The notes under the pieces: generated by a model | The model's database searches: none | What the model was told of the DNA's origin: nothing | Seen by the model: only the letters and a program-made list of their open reading frames with translations | Shown here: positions 1 through 10,725 of the stretch, piece after piece | Position numbering within the stretch: the first letter of the stretch is position 1 | Layout: the number at the start of each line of letters is the position of its first letter | Assembly: GCF_011761345.1 (NCBI RefSeq) | Contig: NZ_JAASRY010000005.1 | Span: forward strand, 186,001-250,000 | Length of the DNA: 64,000 bases | Direction of reading: 5' to 3' | Origin: Thalassobacillus devorans | GTDB taxonomy: Bacteria; Bacillota; Bacilli; Bacillales; Halobacillaceae | Position numbers and translations under genes: made by a program

Positions 1-1004
1 TTACAGAAACAATTGGTGAAAATTGGATAAATGAACCTGGGCGACTGACAGACCTGCTGGCTTATCAGGAGGATGCAGGTGTATTGAATAGCTTGGGCAA
101 TATCAAGCAAGCGAACAAAGAAAAGCTGGCTTCCTGGGTTTACGACACGAAAGGAATTTCCCTTGATCCGCAATCGATATTCGATGTCCATATCAAGCGT
201 CTCCATGGATATAAGCGTCAGCTCTTGAATGCGCTGCATATTATGCATCTATATAATAAAATCAAAACAGACCCTTCGCTGGAGATGGCACCAAGAACCT
301 TCTTTTTCGGTGCGAAAGCGGCACAGGGCTACCATTATGCCAAAAAAATCATCAAGCTGATCAATACGATTGCTGACGTGGTGAATAATGACCCGGTAGT
401 AGGTGATAAGCTTAAAGTTGTTTTTCTGGAAAATTATTCAGTTTCCCTTGCCGAACGAATCATCCCGGCAGCCAATGTGAGTGAACAGATTTCAACGGCT
501 AGTAAGGAAGCTTCCGGCACCGGAAACATGAAGCTGATGATGAATGGGGCGTTGACACTTGGTACCATGGATGGCGCCAATGTGGAAATCCATGAACTTG
601 TCGGGGATGACAATATTTACACGTTCGGCTTAAGCTCGGAGGAAGTTTTGGAATTTTACCGATCCGGTGACTATTCCTCGAAGCAGGTGTACGAAACAAA
701 CGAAGAGGTTCGACTTACTGTCGATCAGCTGATTCATTACAGTCCTTTTTCAAAAGGTGATACAGAATTTCAGGAAATCTATGACTCGCTCGTGCACCAT
801 AATGATGAATTTTTCGTACTGAAAGATTTCGCAGCTTATATAGTTGCCCAGCAGCGGGTAAGCTTCGACTATCAGCAGAAACAGGCATGGAACAGAAAAA
901 GCCTGATCAATATTGCACATGCTGGGAAGTTCTCCAGTGACCGTACGATTCAGGAGTATGCCTCGGACATCTGGCGGATTGCCCCAGTAAACACGCTCAA
1001 ATGA
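1..1004 (+). CDS. glgP: Glycogen/maltodextrin phosphorylase, C-terminal part
   Basis: Open from the window edge (frame starts at base 3), so only the last third or so of the gene is present. Glycogen phosphorylase releases glucose-1-phosphate from glycogen or maltodextrin with pyridoxal phosphate in the cytoplasm. The family signature EASGTGNMK followed by NGALTLGTMDGANVEI is intact; the PLP-binding lysine should be the codon at 531-533. An earlier conserved block KRLHGYKRQLLN is also present. The TTG at 84 is not a real start because homologous sequence continues upstream. A GH13 alpha-glycosidase follows after 24 bases, consistent with one alpha-glucan degradation operon. Confidence 0.95.
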   Translation, partial: TETIGENWINEPGRLTDLLAYQEDAGVLNSLGNIKQANKEKLASWVYDTKGISLDPQSIFDVHIKRLHGYKRQLLNALHIMHLYNKIKTDPSLEMAPRTFFFGAKAAQGYHYAKKIIKLINTIADVVNNDPVVGDKLKVVFLENYSVSLAERIIPAANVSEQISTASKEASGTGNMKLMMNGALTLGTMDGANVEIHELVGDDNIYTFGLSSEEVLEFYRSGDYSSKQVYETNEEVRLTVDQLIHYSPFSKGDTEFQEIYDSLVHHNDEFFVLKDFAAYIVAQQRVSFDYQQKQAWNRKSLINIAHAGKFSSDRTIQEYASDIWRIAPVNTLK

Positions 1005-1028
1005 TCATTGAATGGAGGAGGACGTACG

Positions 1029-2948
1029 ATGAAATCAAACGACGTTTATCATAACAGCTTCAAATCACAATACCGCGAGCCTTTTGGTGCTGCACCTAAA
1101 GGCTCCAATGTGACACTTACCATTGATATCCATAACCGCTACCGCATTTCAAGCGTCATCCTTCATTATATTTTGGATAAAACGGACCAAGAACAAACGC
1201 AGGAAATGGATATCTATAGTGAGCAGCATCAATACTCCGGCTATGAAACTACCATCACCATGCCAGAGGAACCACAGCTGGTCTGGTACTACTTTGAAAT
1301 CCAGCTGGAAGATGACAGTTTTTTTTACGGACGTAGGAATATCGAAGAAAGCGGTGATGGGCTTGTGTATGCTCATGTTCCCCCGTCCTGGCAGATTACC
1401 GTCTATGATTCTGCCTATGAAACTCCGGAATGGTGGAAGCATGGGACCATCTATCAGATTTTCCCTGACCGGTTCTATGCAGCTGGGGAACGTGAGCTTG
1501 CCAAAGCTCCGAAGACAAGCCTGATGCACAGCCACTGGGAAAATGATCCGATTTATATCCGTGATGAAAATGGCGCTGTTGTCCGGTGGGATTTTTTTGC
1601 GGGGAACATCCAGGGAATAATCGAAAGGCTCGACTATATAGCATCGCTCGGTGTTACGGTGATTTATCTGAATCCTGTATTCGAAGCGGAAAGCAACCAC
1701 CGCTATGATACCGGCGACTATCATACGGTCGACCAGCTGCTTGGGAGTAATGAAGATTTGGCAGAACTTGTTCAGAAGGCTGGTGAACATGGGATTGAAA
1801 TTATGCTCGACGGTGTCTTCAACCATACCGGCAGCAACAGCATCTATTTCAACCAACGCGGCCAGTATGATTCGATCGGAGCCTATCAATCGAAAGAATC
1901 GCCTTACTATTCCTGGTATCTTTTCCATAACCACCCTGATGAATACGAGTCCTGGTGGGGTGTCGGGACACTTCCGACCGTAAATAAAAACGATGAAAGC
2001 TACCAGAACTTTTTAATCCATGATAAGGAAAGTGTCCTGAAATTCTGGCAAAAACACGGCCTGAAGCACTGGCGTCTCGATGTCGCTGATGAATTGACCG
2101 ATGATTTGATTAAGCAAATCTACCAGCAGCTGAAAAAAGAAGATGAATCAAGCGTGTTGCTGGGAGAAGTGTGGGAAGATGCCACAACGAAAATCGGCCA
2201 TGGCAAACGCAGGGAGTACTTCCTTGGCGGTGTATTGGATTCGGTCATGAATTATCCGCTTAGGGGACTTATGCTGGCGTTCATGAGTGGCGATGCTGAT
2301 GCCCATGACGTGGAACGCCGGTTGTTGACTTTGAGCGAACATTATCCGAAGCACTACTTTTATGCCCTGATGAATATGTTATCCAGCCATGATGTTGAAC
2401 GGATCAAGACGATGCTCGATCAGTTTTTGCCGGGAGATATGCTAGTTGACGACAAAGCTGTAATCATTGATGCCCAGGTGAAAGCCCTTAGTTTGTGGCT
2501 CTATACTTTCCCGGGAGTACCATCGCTTTACTACGGGGACGAAGCAGGCTTGACCGGGGGGAGCGACCCTGATAACCGGAAGCCTTACCCGTGGGGAAGA
2601 GAAGATGATAGCCTGGTAGAATGGTATAAGATGATTGGGAAATGGCGCCGGGAACATCCGGCATTACGGACCGGCTGCTGGAAATCCCATTCGCTTCATC
2701 ATGATGTGTATTCTTTTGAGCGGTGGATTGAAAATGGCGTTGATAATTTTGGCGGGAGTGCCAGTGATGAGCATATGATTTATTTGTTCAACCGTCATAT
2801 TCATGAAGACCGGGAAGTTACATTGATGGTGAGAAAAGGGAAATGGCAGCATATGGAGAATAAAAAGCGTATATTTAAAGCAAAAGACGGCGAGCTCACG
2901 CTAACACTCGGGCCTTCGGAAAGCATGCTGCTCCGTCATATGCATTAA
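1029..2948 (+). CDS. GH13 alpha-glycosidase (neopullulanase / cyclomaltodextrinase type)
   Basis: 639 aa. Hydrolyses alpha-glucosidic bonds of maltodextrins, cyclodextrins or pullulan. All GH13 regions are visible: I, DGVFNHTG near residue 261; II, RLDVADEL with nucleophile D351; III, EVWED with acid/base E380; IV, SSHDVER with D455. About 130 residues precede the barrel and fit the CBM34-like N-domain of neopullulanase-type enzymes. No signal peptide, so cytoplasmic. I place the start at the ATG at 1029 because GGAGGAGG ends 7 bases before it; an in-frame ATG at 1008 lies upstream of that ribosome site. Probably co-transcribed with glgP. Exact substrate cannot be read from sequence. Confidence 0.92.
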   Translation: MKSNDVYHNSFKSQYREPFGAAPKGSNVTLTIDIHNRYRISSVILHYILDKTDQEQTQEMDIYSEQHQYSGYETTITMPEEPQLVWYYFEIQLEDDSFFYGRRNIEESGDGLVYAHVPPSWQITVYDSAYETPEWWKHGTIYQIFPDRFYAAGERELAKAPKTSLMHSHWENDPIYIRDENGAVVRWDFFAGNIQGIIERLDYIASLGVTVIYLNPVFEAESNHRYDTGDYHTVDQLLGSNEDLAELVQKAGEHGIEIMLDGVFNHTGSNSIYFNQRGQYDSIGAYQSKESPYYSWYLFHNHPDEYESWWGVGTLPTVNKNDESYQNFLIHDKESVLKFWQKHGLKHWRLDVADELTDDLIKQIYQQLKKEDESSVLLGEVWEDATTKIGHGKRREYFLGGVLDSVMNYPLRGLMLAFMSGDADAHDVERRLLTLSEHYPKHYFYALMNMLSSHDVERIKTMLDQFLPGDMLVDDKAVIIDAQVKALSLWLYTFPGVPSLYYGDEAGLTGGSDPDNRKPYPWGREDDSLVEWYKMIGKWRREHPALRTGCWKSHSLHHDVYSFERWIENGVDNFGGSASDEHMIYLFNRHIHEDREVTLMVRKGKWQHMENKKRIFKAKDGELTLTLGPSESMLLRHMH

Positions 2949-2953
2949 TCCAA

Positions 2954-2996
2954 GATCACCCTTGCTCTGATCGCGAGCTAAGGGTGGTCTTTTTGT
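2954..2996 (+). terminator. Rho-independent terminator after the glycosidase
   Basis: Stem GATCACCCTTGCTC against GAGCTAAGGGTGGTC with a short loop, followed by a T run from 2989. It closes the glgP-glycosidase unit. Confidence 0.85.
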
Positions 2997-3010
2997 TGTA
3001 AAAAAGGGCC

Positions 3011-3175
3011 TTTTATGAGACAATCTTGCAGTTTATGAGAAAGCCTGGTGCATATGAGTGATAAAATGGAACGAAAGATAGACAATTTCGAGAATAAGAT
3101 AGACACTTTTGAAAATAATAGAGACAGATAAATGATATAAGAGAAAATATAGCGCGTTAGGAGACAATAAATACA
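3011..3175. repeat. Degenerate ~20-bp GAGAC repeat array A (8 units)
   Basis: Eight head-to-tail units with consensus near TATGAGACAAT. The GAC (or its degenerate equivalent) sits at 3019, 3039, 3058, 3081, 3102, 3123, 3143 and 3163, giving steps of 20, 19, 23, 21, 21, 20, 20. The array lies between the 3' ends of two convergent genes, outside both terminators. A second array with the same opening steps is at 40471-40648. No coding signal was seen. Confidence 0.75.
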
Positions 3176-3176
3176 C

Positions 3177-3204
3177 AAAAGGCAGCGAGTAAATCGCTGC
3201 CTTT
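3177..3204 (-). terminator. Terminator after metH
   Basis: AAGGCAGCGA pairs with TCGCTGCCTT around a 5-base loop; on the minus strand the stem runs into CCTTTTG just after the metH stop. Confidence 0.75.
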
Positions 3205-3209
3205 CGTAG

Positions 3210-6200
3210 TTAATAGACGTTAAAATATCTGGCCTCGGGATGAGCGAATACGATGGCGGTGACGGAGGCTTCCGGTTCCATCATGAACCCATCGGTCAAC
3301 TCGACGCCGATTTGTTCCGGTTTAATAAGTTGGAATAATTTTTCCTGGTCCTCTAAATCCGGACAGGCCGGGTAGCCGAAGGAGTAGCGCTGTCCTTGAT
3401 ATTTAGCCGAGAACCGTTGCTGCATCGTAAAATCAGTTGGGTCCGGGAATCCCCATTTATCACGCATCAGTTGGTGAACATGTTCGGCCAGGCCTTCTGC
3501 AGTTTCGAGTGCCAGTGCCTGCAAGGCATGGCTTTCCAGGTATTCTCCTTGTTCTTTCAATGTCTCTGCACGTTCGCGAATTCCTTTTCCGGCGGTGACG
3601 GCGAAGAACCCGACATAGTCCAGTTCTCCACTGGATACAGGACGGAGATAGTCTGCCAGACAAAGGAATGGCTCCCGTGGCTGACGCGGGAAGGTGAACC
3701 GCTTGATTTCTGTTTTTTCATCAGCTGGATCATAGATGATGACATCGTCCCCATCCGATTGGGCAGGGAAAAATTGATAGAGAGCAGATGGTTCAATCCA
3801 GCTCTCTTTTTTAGCTTTCGTCAACAAATCGTCAACTACACCCTTCAAATGGACGGCTTTTTCATTATTCTCAGCTATCAATCTGGAAAACTTGCCTTTC
3901 AGTCCAAGGTGGTGACCGATCAGCATCTGCATATTGATATAGGGTTCTATATGGTCGACCGAATAATTCCGGAGTACATGCTGTTTGTAATCCTGGGGCT
4001 GATAGACAGGTACCTCAGTAGATACAGCAGACTTCGGTTTAACAGCCACAGCAGTAGCTCCTTGAGATTGCTCCCGATCAGCATTTTTAGCCAAAGCCGC
4101 CTGCTGTTTTTCATGGAGCTCGCCTACCAGTGCTTCCAGCTCTTCCTCATTACTGAGGCGATTCGATAATGCCAAACCATCCATCGCATCTTTCGCGTAG
4201 AAAACCGGCCCTTCGTATTGAGGCAGGATTTTCGTCAAAGTGAATTTACGGGATAAAGCAGCTCCGCCTACAAGAATCGGAATGGAAATCTTTTGCTGGG
4301 TCAGATCCTGTGCTGTCAGTACCATCTGCTGGGCGGACTTGACGAGCAGACCGGACAATCCGACAAAATCAGGATTTTCCTGAGTGATTTGATTGATCAG
4401 TTCTGAAGGAGTGACTTTAATGCCAAGATCGACCACTTCAAAGCCATTGTTACTTAGAATAATCTCGACAAGGTTCTTTCCGATATCATGTACGTCGCCT
4501 TTGACAGTAGCGAGCAGGACTTTCCCTTTTTTATTAGTAGTATCAGCTACTTCCATGTGGGGTTCCAGAAAGGCGACAGATGCCTTCATTACTTCGGCAC
4601 TTTGCAGGACTTCTGCTACGATCAGCTGATTATCGTTGAACAGGCGTCCTACTTCAGCCATACCCTCCATAAGCGGTCCATTGATCACCTCAAGTGGAGC
4701 AGGGTACTCTTCAAGTGCCTGTTCTAAGTCAGGAATCAGTCCCTCTTTCGTCCCCTCCACGACATAATGCGCAAGCCGCTCGGCAAGTGTCATCGTCTCG
4801 GTAGGAACTTTCGTCTCTTTTTTCTTGCCGCGGTAAAATGCAGTGAACTCTGCCAGTGTTTTGTCATTTGTATCAAACAGCAATTGATTGGCTTGCTCGA
4901 TTTCTTCTTCCGGGATCGAAGCAAACCTCTCTAACTTCTCCGTATTTACAATCGCGTAATCAAGACCTGCCTTGGTACAGTGATAGAGATAGACGGCATT
5001 CAACACCTCACGTCCTACTGGAGGCAGACCGAACGATACGTTGCTGACACCAAGTACCGTCTGGCATTCCGACAAATCTTCCTTGATAAGACGAATCCCT
5101 TCAATTGTAGCCTCGGCAGAACCGATATACTGCTCATCACCGGTACCCACAGGGAAAACAAGTGGATCGAAGATGATATCGGATGGATCAAGCCCGTATT
5201 CGCCAACGAGGATATCGTAAGAGCGTTTGGCTACCTGAAGCTTTCGTTCCGCAGTGACTGCCATCCCTTCTTCATCAATGGTGCCGACAACAACGGCCGC
5301 ACCGAATTTTTTCACGACTGGCAGTACTTCTTTGAAGCGTTCTTCTCCATCTTCAAGGTTGATCGAGTTGATGATCGCTTTTCCCTGGGAATATTTGAGT
5401 GCTTTCTCAATGACCTCTACATCTGTCGAGTCAATGACCAGGGGAACCTTCACTTTGTTGACGACTTGCTTCATGAAAGCTTCCATATCCTGCGTTTCAT
5501 CACGGTCAGGATCGGCAAGACAGATATCAATGACCTGAGCGCCTTTTTTTACCTGGGCCCGCGCAATTTCCGATGCTTCCTCAAACTTCTCTTCGGCAAT
5601 CAGACGCTTGAATTTACGGGAGCCGATGACATTGGTCCGTTCACCGACAAGGATCGGCCGGTCATTTTTGTCATCATATAGGAATGGCTCGATTCCGGAA
5701 ACAGCATGGGGATGGGAGTCCGGGGCGTTCCGTGGTTCCAGACCTTTCACAGCTTCCGCGATCGCTTTAATGTGGTCCGGTGTCGTACCACAGCATCCTC
5801 CGACAAGATTCAGCCAGCCTTTTTCAGCAAAACCGGCAATTTTTGCTGCGAGTGACTGTGGTGTTTCGTGATAGTTTCCTTCTTCATCCGGAAGGCCAGC
5901 ATTCGGATAACAGCTCGTTGCAGTTGTCGCCAGATCAGACAGGGAACGGAGATGGTCACGCATGAATTCCGGTCCGGTGGCACAGTTCAAACCGACGACA
6001 GCGGGGTTCATATGTTCCAGTGAAATATAAAAAGCTTCGATGCTTTGGCCGGCAAGTGTCGTCCCCATCGGCTCAATTGTCCCTGAAATGATTAGCGGCA
6101 GTTCAGTGCCAGTGGTTTCAAAAGCGTTTGTAATTCCAAGGAAAGCCGCTTTTACATTCAGCATATCCTGGGATGTTTCTAAAAGCAGTAAGTCGACACC

Positions 6201-6662
6201 GCCGGTAATCAAGCCGCGCGCCTGTTCTTCATAGGCTTCTGCCAAGGCATCGAATGTTGTTCCGCCTGTAACAGATAACGTCTTAGTTGTCGGGCCCATC
6301 GCTCCAGCTACATATCGTGGTTTTTCTGCATTGTTAAAAGGTTCAGCTGCTTCTTTAGCAATTTGTGCCGCTTTGATATTGATTTCCTCAGCTAAGTGGC
6401 CAAGGTCATATTCATCCAGGACAAGGCTGGTTGCTCCGAAAGTATTAGTCTCGATAATATCAGCGCCAGCTTCCAGATATTCGGTGTGAATCCGTTCCAG
6501 TACATGGGGAGCAGTAATGTTTAAATATTCGTTGCATCCGTCGTAGGCTTCCCCGCCAAAATCTTCCGGTGTCAGGTCGGCCTGTTGAAGCATCGTCCCC
6601 ATTGCACCATCTAATACTAGTATTCTACTGGCCAGGTGTTCCTTAAATGATGTTGATGCCAT
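3210..6662 (-). CDS. metH: Cobalamin-dependent methionine synthase
   Basis: 1150 aa, full length. Transfers the methyl of 5-methyl-tetrahydrofolate to homocysteine through cob(I)alamin. Domains in order: homocysteine-binding barrel (residues ~1-320) with the zinc ligand pattern NCATGPE and GGCCGTT (~residue 290); pterin-binding domain (~340-630) with [11 protein letters not shown]12 domain with GDVHDIGKN (~residue 725), whose His is the lower cobalt ligand; C-terminal reactivation domain with the SAM-binding [11 protein letters not shown]-like block. The first 20 bases overlap the end of the upstream yitJ-like gene, so translation is probably coupled. Third gene of an operon under a SAM riboswitch. 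Confidence 0.97.
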   Translation of the reverse strand: MASTSFKEHLASRILVLDGAMGTMLQQADLTPEDFGGEAYDGCNEYLNITAPHVLERIHTEYLEAGADIIETNTFGATSLVLDEYDLGHLAEEINIKAAQIAKEAAEPFNNAEKPRYVAGAMGPTTKTLSVTGGTTFDALAEAYEEQARGLITGGVDLLLLETSQDMLNVKAAFLGITNAFETTGTELPLIISGTIEPMGTTLAGQSIEAFYISLEHMNPAVVGLNCATGPEFMRDHLRSLSDLATTATSCYPNAGLPDEEGNYHETPQSLAAKIAGFAEKGWLNLVGGCCGTTPDHIKAIAEAVKGLEPRNAPDSHPHAVSGIEPFLYDDKNDRPILVGERTNVIGSRKFKRLIAEEKFEEASEIARAQVKKGAQVIDICLADPDRDETQDMEAFMKQVVNKVKVPLVIDSTDVEVIEKALKYSQGKAIINSINLEDGEERFKEVLPVVKKFGAAVVVGTIDEEGMAVTAERKLQVAKRSYDILVGEYGLDPSDIIFDPLVFPVGTGDEQYIGSAEATIEGIRLIKEDLSECQTVLGVSNVSFGLPPVGREVLNAVYLYHCTKAGLDYAIVNTEKLERFASIPEEEIEQANQLLFDTNDKTLAEFTAFYRGKKKETKVPTETMTLAERLAHYVVEGTKEGLIPDLEQALEEYPAPLEVINGPLMEGMAEVGRLFNDNQLIVAEVLQSAEVMKASVAFLEPHMEVADTTNKKGKVLLATVKGDVHDIGKNLVEIILSNNGFEVVDLGIKVTPSELINQITQENPDFVGLSGLLVKSAQQMVLTAQDLTQQKISIPILVGGAALSRKFTLTKILPQYEGPVFYAKDAMDGLALSNRLSNEEELEALVGELHEKQQAALAKNADREQSQGATAVAVKPKSAVSTEVPVYQPQDYKQHVLRNYSVDHIEPYINMQMLIGHHLGLKGKFSRLIAENNEKAVHLKGVVDDLLTKAKKESWIEPSALYQFFPAQSDGDDVIIYDPADEKTEIKRFTFPRQPREPFLCLADYLRPVSSGELDYVGFFAVTAGKGIRERAETLKEQGEYLESHALQALALETAEGLAEHVHQLMRDKWGFPDPTDFTMQQRFSAKYQGQRYSFGYPACPDLEDQEKLFQLIKPEQIGVELTDGFMMEPEASVTAIVFAHPEARYFNVY

Positions 6663-8502
6663 TGGAAATCTTCCTTTCCTGCTTTGCGGTTTGTTGTTTG
6701 ATGTATTCCGTCAATTCTACCGTCATTTCATAACGTAGAAAAGGGGTGATTAAATAGATGCCATTAAACAAATCAAGCGCCGCATCAATCAATGATTTGG
6801 CGATGGCAATTCCTTCTTCCTGGGAACGTTCTTTGTCATGGCTGTGTTGTTCCATGCTCTCCCGTATTTCAGGTGAAAGCTTGATGCCTGGAACTTCATG
6901 ATGCAGAAATTCCGCGTTTCGTGAGCTGGTCAGCGGCATAATACCTATATAAACCGGTGTATCGAGATGCTTCGTAGCTTCATAGACTTCCACGATCTGC
7001 TTTTCGCAGTAAACCGGCTGACTGATGAAGTAATCAGCCCCATAAGAAATCTTTTTCTCTAATCGGCCGACTGCCCGGTTCAAATTACGCACATTCGGGT
7101 TGAATGCAGCAGCAACAGAAAAATCAGTTTTTTCTCCTAGTGATTTACCTGAGAAAGAGATGCCTTCATTAAGCTGCTTGATGTAGTGAATCAGGTCGAA
7201 TGACGATAAATCATACACGGAGGTGGCCCCTGGAAAGTCGCCGATTTTCGTAGGGTCACCGGTGACAGCAAGCACCTCGCGGATACCAAGTGTGTGAAGC
7301 CCCATCAGGTGTGATTGCAGGCCAATCAAATTCCGATCACGACAGGCGATGTGGACGAGCGGATTGATTTCATATTCCTGTTTGATGATTGTCGCCATCG
7401 CTGTATTGCTGATACGGGGAGAGGCGAGAGAGTTGTCTGCCAGTGTTACGGAATCGACACCGGCGTCTCTTAAAGCCTTTGCCCCGCGCAGATATTTTTC
7501 TGTATTCAGCTTTTTCGGAGGGTCCAGTTCGACAATAATGGAACGTTTTTTCTTTGCGATTTCATGAAGATGTGCTTCACGGTTGCTGTCATCAACCTGC
7601 TTAGGCACAGGTGGCTGTTTTATAGGTACTACTTTCTCGGTAATCGGCTTTCTGCCTTTTACTTCTTTAGCGACCGCAGCAATATGTTCGGGAGTAGTCC
7701 CGCAGCACCCTCCGATCAGTCGTGCACCCTGCCGGTATAAATCCAGGGCGCTTCTTTGAAAATAATTCGGGTCATTGGGATAGATTAATCTTCCATCCTC
7801 GTAATCTGGCAGACTGGCATTCGGATATGCAGAAAGCACTGCTTTTTCCGGTAATGGAATGTCCTCCAGTGCTTGAATCATATGATAAGGGCCAAGCCTG
7901 CAGTTGACGCCGACCACGTCAGCACCTTTTTGTTCCAACAGGTGAAGCGCATCTGCAAGCGGTGTGCCATTTTGCATAACGCCTGGCTCATGCATCGATA
8001 CTTGCGTAATTAATGGAAGATCAGTTTCTTGCCGGGCAATCTCTAAAACGGTGGTGAGTTCTTCCAGGTCATAGAAGGTTTCAAAAATCAGTCCGTCTAT
8101 GTCTTCCATCAGCAGGCAGTAAAGCTGCTCACGGAAACTGCGTTTCAATTCGTCCATCGTCGGTATCTCTTTTTGAATATCCCGGATGCCTCCGATGGTG
8201 CCTACGACATAGGCATCTTCACCGGCGGCCTCTTTTGCCAGGCGGACGGCTGCAGTATTGATCGCTTTCACGTGATCTTCCAGCCCATAGCGGGATAGTT
8301 TAATATAATTGGCTCCGTACGTATTGGTCTGAATAATGTCAGCGCCAGCACGGACATACGCTTTGTGAACGTTCCGTACTTCTTTCGCATGGGACAGGTT
8401 CAATTCTTCAAAACAGCGGTCAACCCCGTAAGAATAGAGCAGGGTACCCATCGCGCCATCGCCGATTAATGTCTTTTCCTGCAGTGCTTGATCTAATTTC
8501 AT
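6643..8502 (-). CDS. yitJ: Bifunctional homocysteine S-methyltransferase / methylenetetrahydrofolate reductase
   Basis: 619 aa fusion. The N-terminal ~300 residues form a homocysteine methyltransferase barrel with the zinc cysteines of [10 protein letters not shown] near residue 265. The C-terminal part from ~330 is a MetF-type reductase ([24 protein letters not shown]) that reduces methylene-THF to methyl-THF. This matches Bacillus YitJ. It supplies methyl-THF to the MetH encoded directly downstream, with which it overlaps by 20 bases; the metC stop is 3 bases upstream of its start. Both methyltransferases act on homocysteine, so the operon carries two routes to methionine. Confidence 0.95.
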   Translation of the reverse strand: MKLDQALQEKTLIGDGAMGTLLYSYGVDRCFEELNLSHAKEVRNVHKAYVRAGADIIQTNTYGANYIKLSRYGLEDHVKAINTAAVRLAKEAAGEDAYVVGTIGGIRDIQKEIPTMDELKRSFREQLYCLLMEDIDGLIFETFYDLEELTTVLEIARQETDLPLITQVSMHEPGVMQNGTPLADALHLLEQKGADVVGVNCRLGPYHMIQALEDIPLPEKAVLSAYPNASLPDYEDGRLIYPNDPNYFQRSALDLYRQGARLIGGCCGTTPEHIAAVAKEVKGRKPITEKVVPIKQPPVPKQVDDSNREAHLHEIAKKKRSIIVELDPPKKLNTEKYLRGAKALRDAGVDSVTLADNSLASPRISNTAMATIIKQEYEINPLVHIACRDRNLIGLQSHLMGLHTLGIREVLAVTGDPTKIGDFPGATSVYDLSSFDLIHYIKQLNEGISFSGKSLGEKTDFSVAAAFNPNVRNLNRAVGRLEKKISYGADYFISQPVYCEKQIVEVYEATKHLDTPVYIGIMPLTSSRNAEFLHHEVPGIKLSPEIRESMEQHSHDKERSQEEGIAIAKSLIDAALDLFNGIYLITPFLRYEMTVELTEYIKQQTAKQERKISNGINII

Positions 8503-8505
8503 TCG

Positions 8506-9687
8506 TTATCCTCCTAGTTCGACTTCCAGGCTGTTAATTTGTTGCAATGCCCGGTCAAAATCTTTGATGATATCTTCGGGTTTTTCCAGACCGACAGAAA
8601 GACGTAACAGTCCATCGGTAATTCCGCGTTTCAGCCTTTCCAGTTCAGGCATGGAAGCATGAGACATTTTCGCAGGGTAAGAAAGAATAGACTCCACAGC
8701 TCCCAGGCTCACCGCAAACACCGGAATTTCCACGTGTTTAGAAAATTCACGGACGGCAGCTGCATCTTTAAGCCGAAACGAAAGGACAGCACCGGGACCG
8801 TCTGCCTGATAGTTATGGGTCGAATAACCCGGATGAGTGGTAAGGCTTGGGTGATATACTTCTTCCACCAATGGATGGTCGTCTAGATATCGTGTGATTT
8901 TGATCGCTGATTCAGTTGACTGTTTCAACCGGCAGTCCAGTGTCTTCAGTCCGCGTAAAACGAGCCAGGAATCATGCGGGCCAAGAATCGAGCCAAAAGC
9001 ATTCTGTAAATATGGAAGCTGTTCGGCGATCTCCGGATGGTTCGTAACAGCAAGGCCAGCTACAACATCACTATGACCCGCGATGAATTTAGTAGCACTG
9101 TGCAGGACCAGGTCGGCACCAAGTTCTAATGGCCGCTGCAGGGCTGGGGTCATGAATGTATTATCGACAAATGTGTAGCAGCCGTGCGCTTTTGCCAGTT
9201 TGGCGACAGCGCTGATATCGGTTATGTTTAAGAGCGGATTAGCTGGTGTTTCGATGTAGACAACTTTGGTATTCGGCTGAATGGCTGTCGCTACTGCATG
9301 CAAATCCGTCATATCGACGAAAGTATGCTCGATCCCGAACCGGTGCAGGACCTCGTGGACGAGTCGGAATGTCCCACCGTAGACATCTTCCGTAATGACC
9401 ACGTGATCGTTTTTGGACAACATCATGAACGAGGTGGAAATAGCAGCCATACCAGATGCGAAAGCAAGCCCTTTATCGCCGCCTTCAAGCCTGGCGATTT
9501 CCTCTTCCAAGGCTTCTCTTGTCGGGTTGCCGGAGCGGCTGTAGTCATATTTTCCTGGATTATCAAAGTCTGCTTGATGAAAAGTTGACGCCTGCTGGAT
9601 CGGCACGCTCACCGCACCTGTGGTTGGGTCGAACTTATGATTACCGTGAAGCACGCGTGTTTGAAAAGAATACGAATGATCGGTCAT
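8506..9687 (-). CDS. metC: Cystathionine beta-lyase (MetC type)
   Basis: 393 aa PLP enzyme of the Cys/Met metabolism family; converts cystathionine to homocysteine, pyruvate and ammonia. The PLP lysine lies in [11 protein letters not shown] (~residue 198), and [19 protein letters not shown] and [13 protein letters not shown] are family blocks. By recollection the text matches B. subtilis MetC (YjcJ) more closely than the gamma-synthase MetI, but sibling enzymes share these motifs. The ATG at 9687 is preferred over the TTG at 9693 because GAGGAGG lies 8 bases before the ATG. First gene of the metC-yitJ-metH operon behind the SAM riboswitch; no metI is in the window. Confidence 0.9.
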   Translation of the reverse strand: MTDHSYSFQTRVLHGNHKFDPTTGAVSVPIQQASTFHQADFDNPGKYDYSRSGNPTREALEEEIARLEGGDKGLAFASGMAAISTSFMMLSKNDHVVITEDVYGGTFRLVHEVLHRFGIEHTFVDMTDLHAVATAIQPNTKVVYIETPANPLLNITDISAVAKLAKAHGCYTFVDNTFMTPALQRPLELGADLVLHSATKFIAGHSDVVAGLAVTNHPEIAEQLPYLQNAFGSILGPHDSWLVLRGLKTLDCRLKQSTESAIKITRYLDDHPLVEEVYHPSLTTHPGYSTHNYQADGPGAVLSFRLKDAAAVREFSKHVEIPVFAVSLGAVESILSYPAKMSHASMPELERLKRGITDGLLRLSVGLEKPEDIIKDFDRALQQINSLEVELGG

Positions 9688-9727
9688 GTACAATTCCTCC
9701 TCGTTGAAAAATCATAGGTAAATATAA

Positions 9728-9758
9728 AAAAAGTCTTCCCATAAGAAGAAGACTTTTG
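9728..9758 (-). terminator. Riboswitch terminator hairpin
   Basis: On the minus strand AAAGTCTTC pairs with GAAGACTTT and is followed by a T run. It sits between the SAM aptamer and metC, so it is the OFF structure of the riboswitch. Confidence 0.9.
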
Positions 9759-9774
9759 AATAAATAAGTTCCTC

Positions 9775-9888
9775 TCCTTATCTTCCAAGCTGCATCACAC
9801 AACTTGCTGGAATTAGCACCTTTCTGGTTATACCAGTGGTTGCTGAGGCTTCGACGGGCCAGTCCCTCTGCCTCTCTAGATAAGAAAT
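9775..9888 (-). promoter_or_regulatory. SAM-I riboswitch (S-box) aptamer
   Basis: Read on the minus strand: P1 TTCTTATCT pairs with AGATAAGGA; then AGAGAGGCAGAGGGAC, TGGCCC, GAAGCCTCAGCAACC and AAGGTGCTAATTCC appear in S-box order. These are the conserved core elements of the SAM-I class. Excess SAM should favour the terminator just downstream and shut off metC-yitJ-metH. Confidence 0.96.
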
Positions 9889-9918
9889 CATCGAGTTAGT
9901 ATTTTATTGGTTCTCACT

Positions 9919-9947
9919 AACTTACACTAAAGCGATGAATTTTACAA
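9919..9947 (-). promoter_or_regulatory. Possible sigma-A promoter of the methionine operon
   Basis: Minus-strand TTGTAA, 17-base spacer, TAAGTT, upstream of the S-box. The -10 is a poor match, so this is tentative. Confidence 0.4.
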
Positions 9948-10058
9948 GGGGAAGAAGTGAATTTTTCGAATTTTCTAGTAGAAGAGAATGATTGACAATG
10001 ACGTAATCGGGGAAGGTAAAATAAAAGAAGCACTTATATCGAAAAGGAGAATTAGAGG

Positions 10059-10532
10059 ATGAGTGAAGAAAAAAATTATAATAAAAAACTGAAGAATTTC
10101 AATCCCGCAAAAGCAGTGGAAGCCGGGCGTAAATATTTTTCTGAGAGTAAATTTTTTGCGAAGATGGGCCGCTATGCATTATTGCTCGGCTCCAAGATCG
10201 CTTACTACAGCTTCCTTTTGTATTACACATTCAAGAGCCCAAAAACCCCGAAGAAAGACAAGCTTACGATTGCGGGTGCACTTGGTTACCTGATATTCCC
10301 AGCCGATGTCATTCCTGACTTCATTCCGATCATTGGTTTTGCAGATGACAGCCTCGCTATCATCTATGCCATATACAGTGTTGTGTCCCATATCGATGCG
10401 TCGATCAAAGCACAGGCCCATGCCAGCATGGCCAAGTATTTCGGCGAAAACTTCAGTAAAGCTGGTATCGATGAAAACCTTATGTTTGATCAGTCTGATG
10501 ATGATGACGAAAATCATTCACAAGCGCAATAA
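10059..10532 (+). CDS. DUF1232 (YkvA-like) membrane protein
   Basis: 157 aa. Contains the DUF1232 core with GYLIFPADVIPDFIPIIGFADD around residues 75-105, typical of YkvA-family proteins in Bacillaceae; function unknown. Two hydrophobic stretches flank this core (about residues 42-60 and 72-110). The tail is acidic with a run of Asp. AAGGAG lies upstream of the ATG. Single-gene unit: the SAM-riboswitch operon diverges on one side and a terminator follows. Confidence 0.8.
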   Translation: MSEEKNYNKKLKNFNPAKAVEAGRKYFSESKFFAKMGRYALLLGSKIAYYSFLLYYTFKSPKTPKKDKLTIAGALGYLIFPADVIPDFIPIIGFADDSLAIIYAIYSVVSHIDASIKAQAHASMAKYFGENFSKAGIDENLMFDQSDDDDENHSQAQ

Positions 10533-10612
10533 ATTACGGGTCAAGGCGCTAATATATTGAGAAAAGTCGCAAATAAAATTCAGGCTGCCCTCTTTAAAAT
10601 AATGCAGATTTT

Positions 10613-10644
10613 AATCCCCTCCAAAAGCGAGGGGATTTTGATTT
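10613..10644 (+). terminator. Terminator after the DUF1232 gene
   Basis: AATCCCCTC pairs with GAGGGGATT around a 7-base loop, followed by TTTTGATTT. Confidence 0.8.
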
Positions 10645-10725
10645 GCTGTCAGCGTACATTTTGTTATAGGATAGAGCGATAAGATAAAGAATAAACTAAC
10701 AGTAACACATGTAAAGGAGATTATT

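Noticed and set aside
1149-1934. Long minus-strand frame inside the GH13 gene
   Set aside because: Antisense shadow; catalytic motifs are all in the plus-strand frame.
3011-3175. CRISPR-like array
   Set aside because: Units are degenerate, about 20 bases in total with no constant repeat/unique spacer division, and no cas genes are near.
2978-3178. Open minus-strand frame across array A (and a similar one across array B, 40505-40696)
   Set aside because: Openness follows from the near-21-base period; no ribosome site, no family, and the frame of array B runs into a better-supported gene.
4980-5681. Long plus-strand frame inside metH
   Set aside because: Antisense shadow of a strongly conserved gene with no ribosome site or recognisable product.
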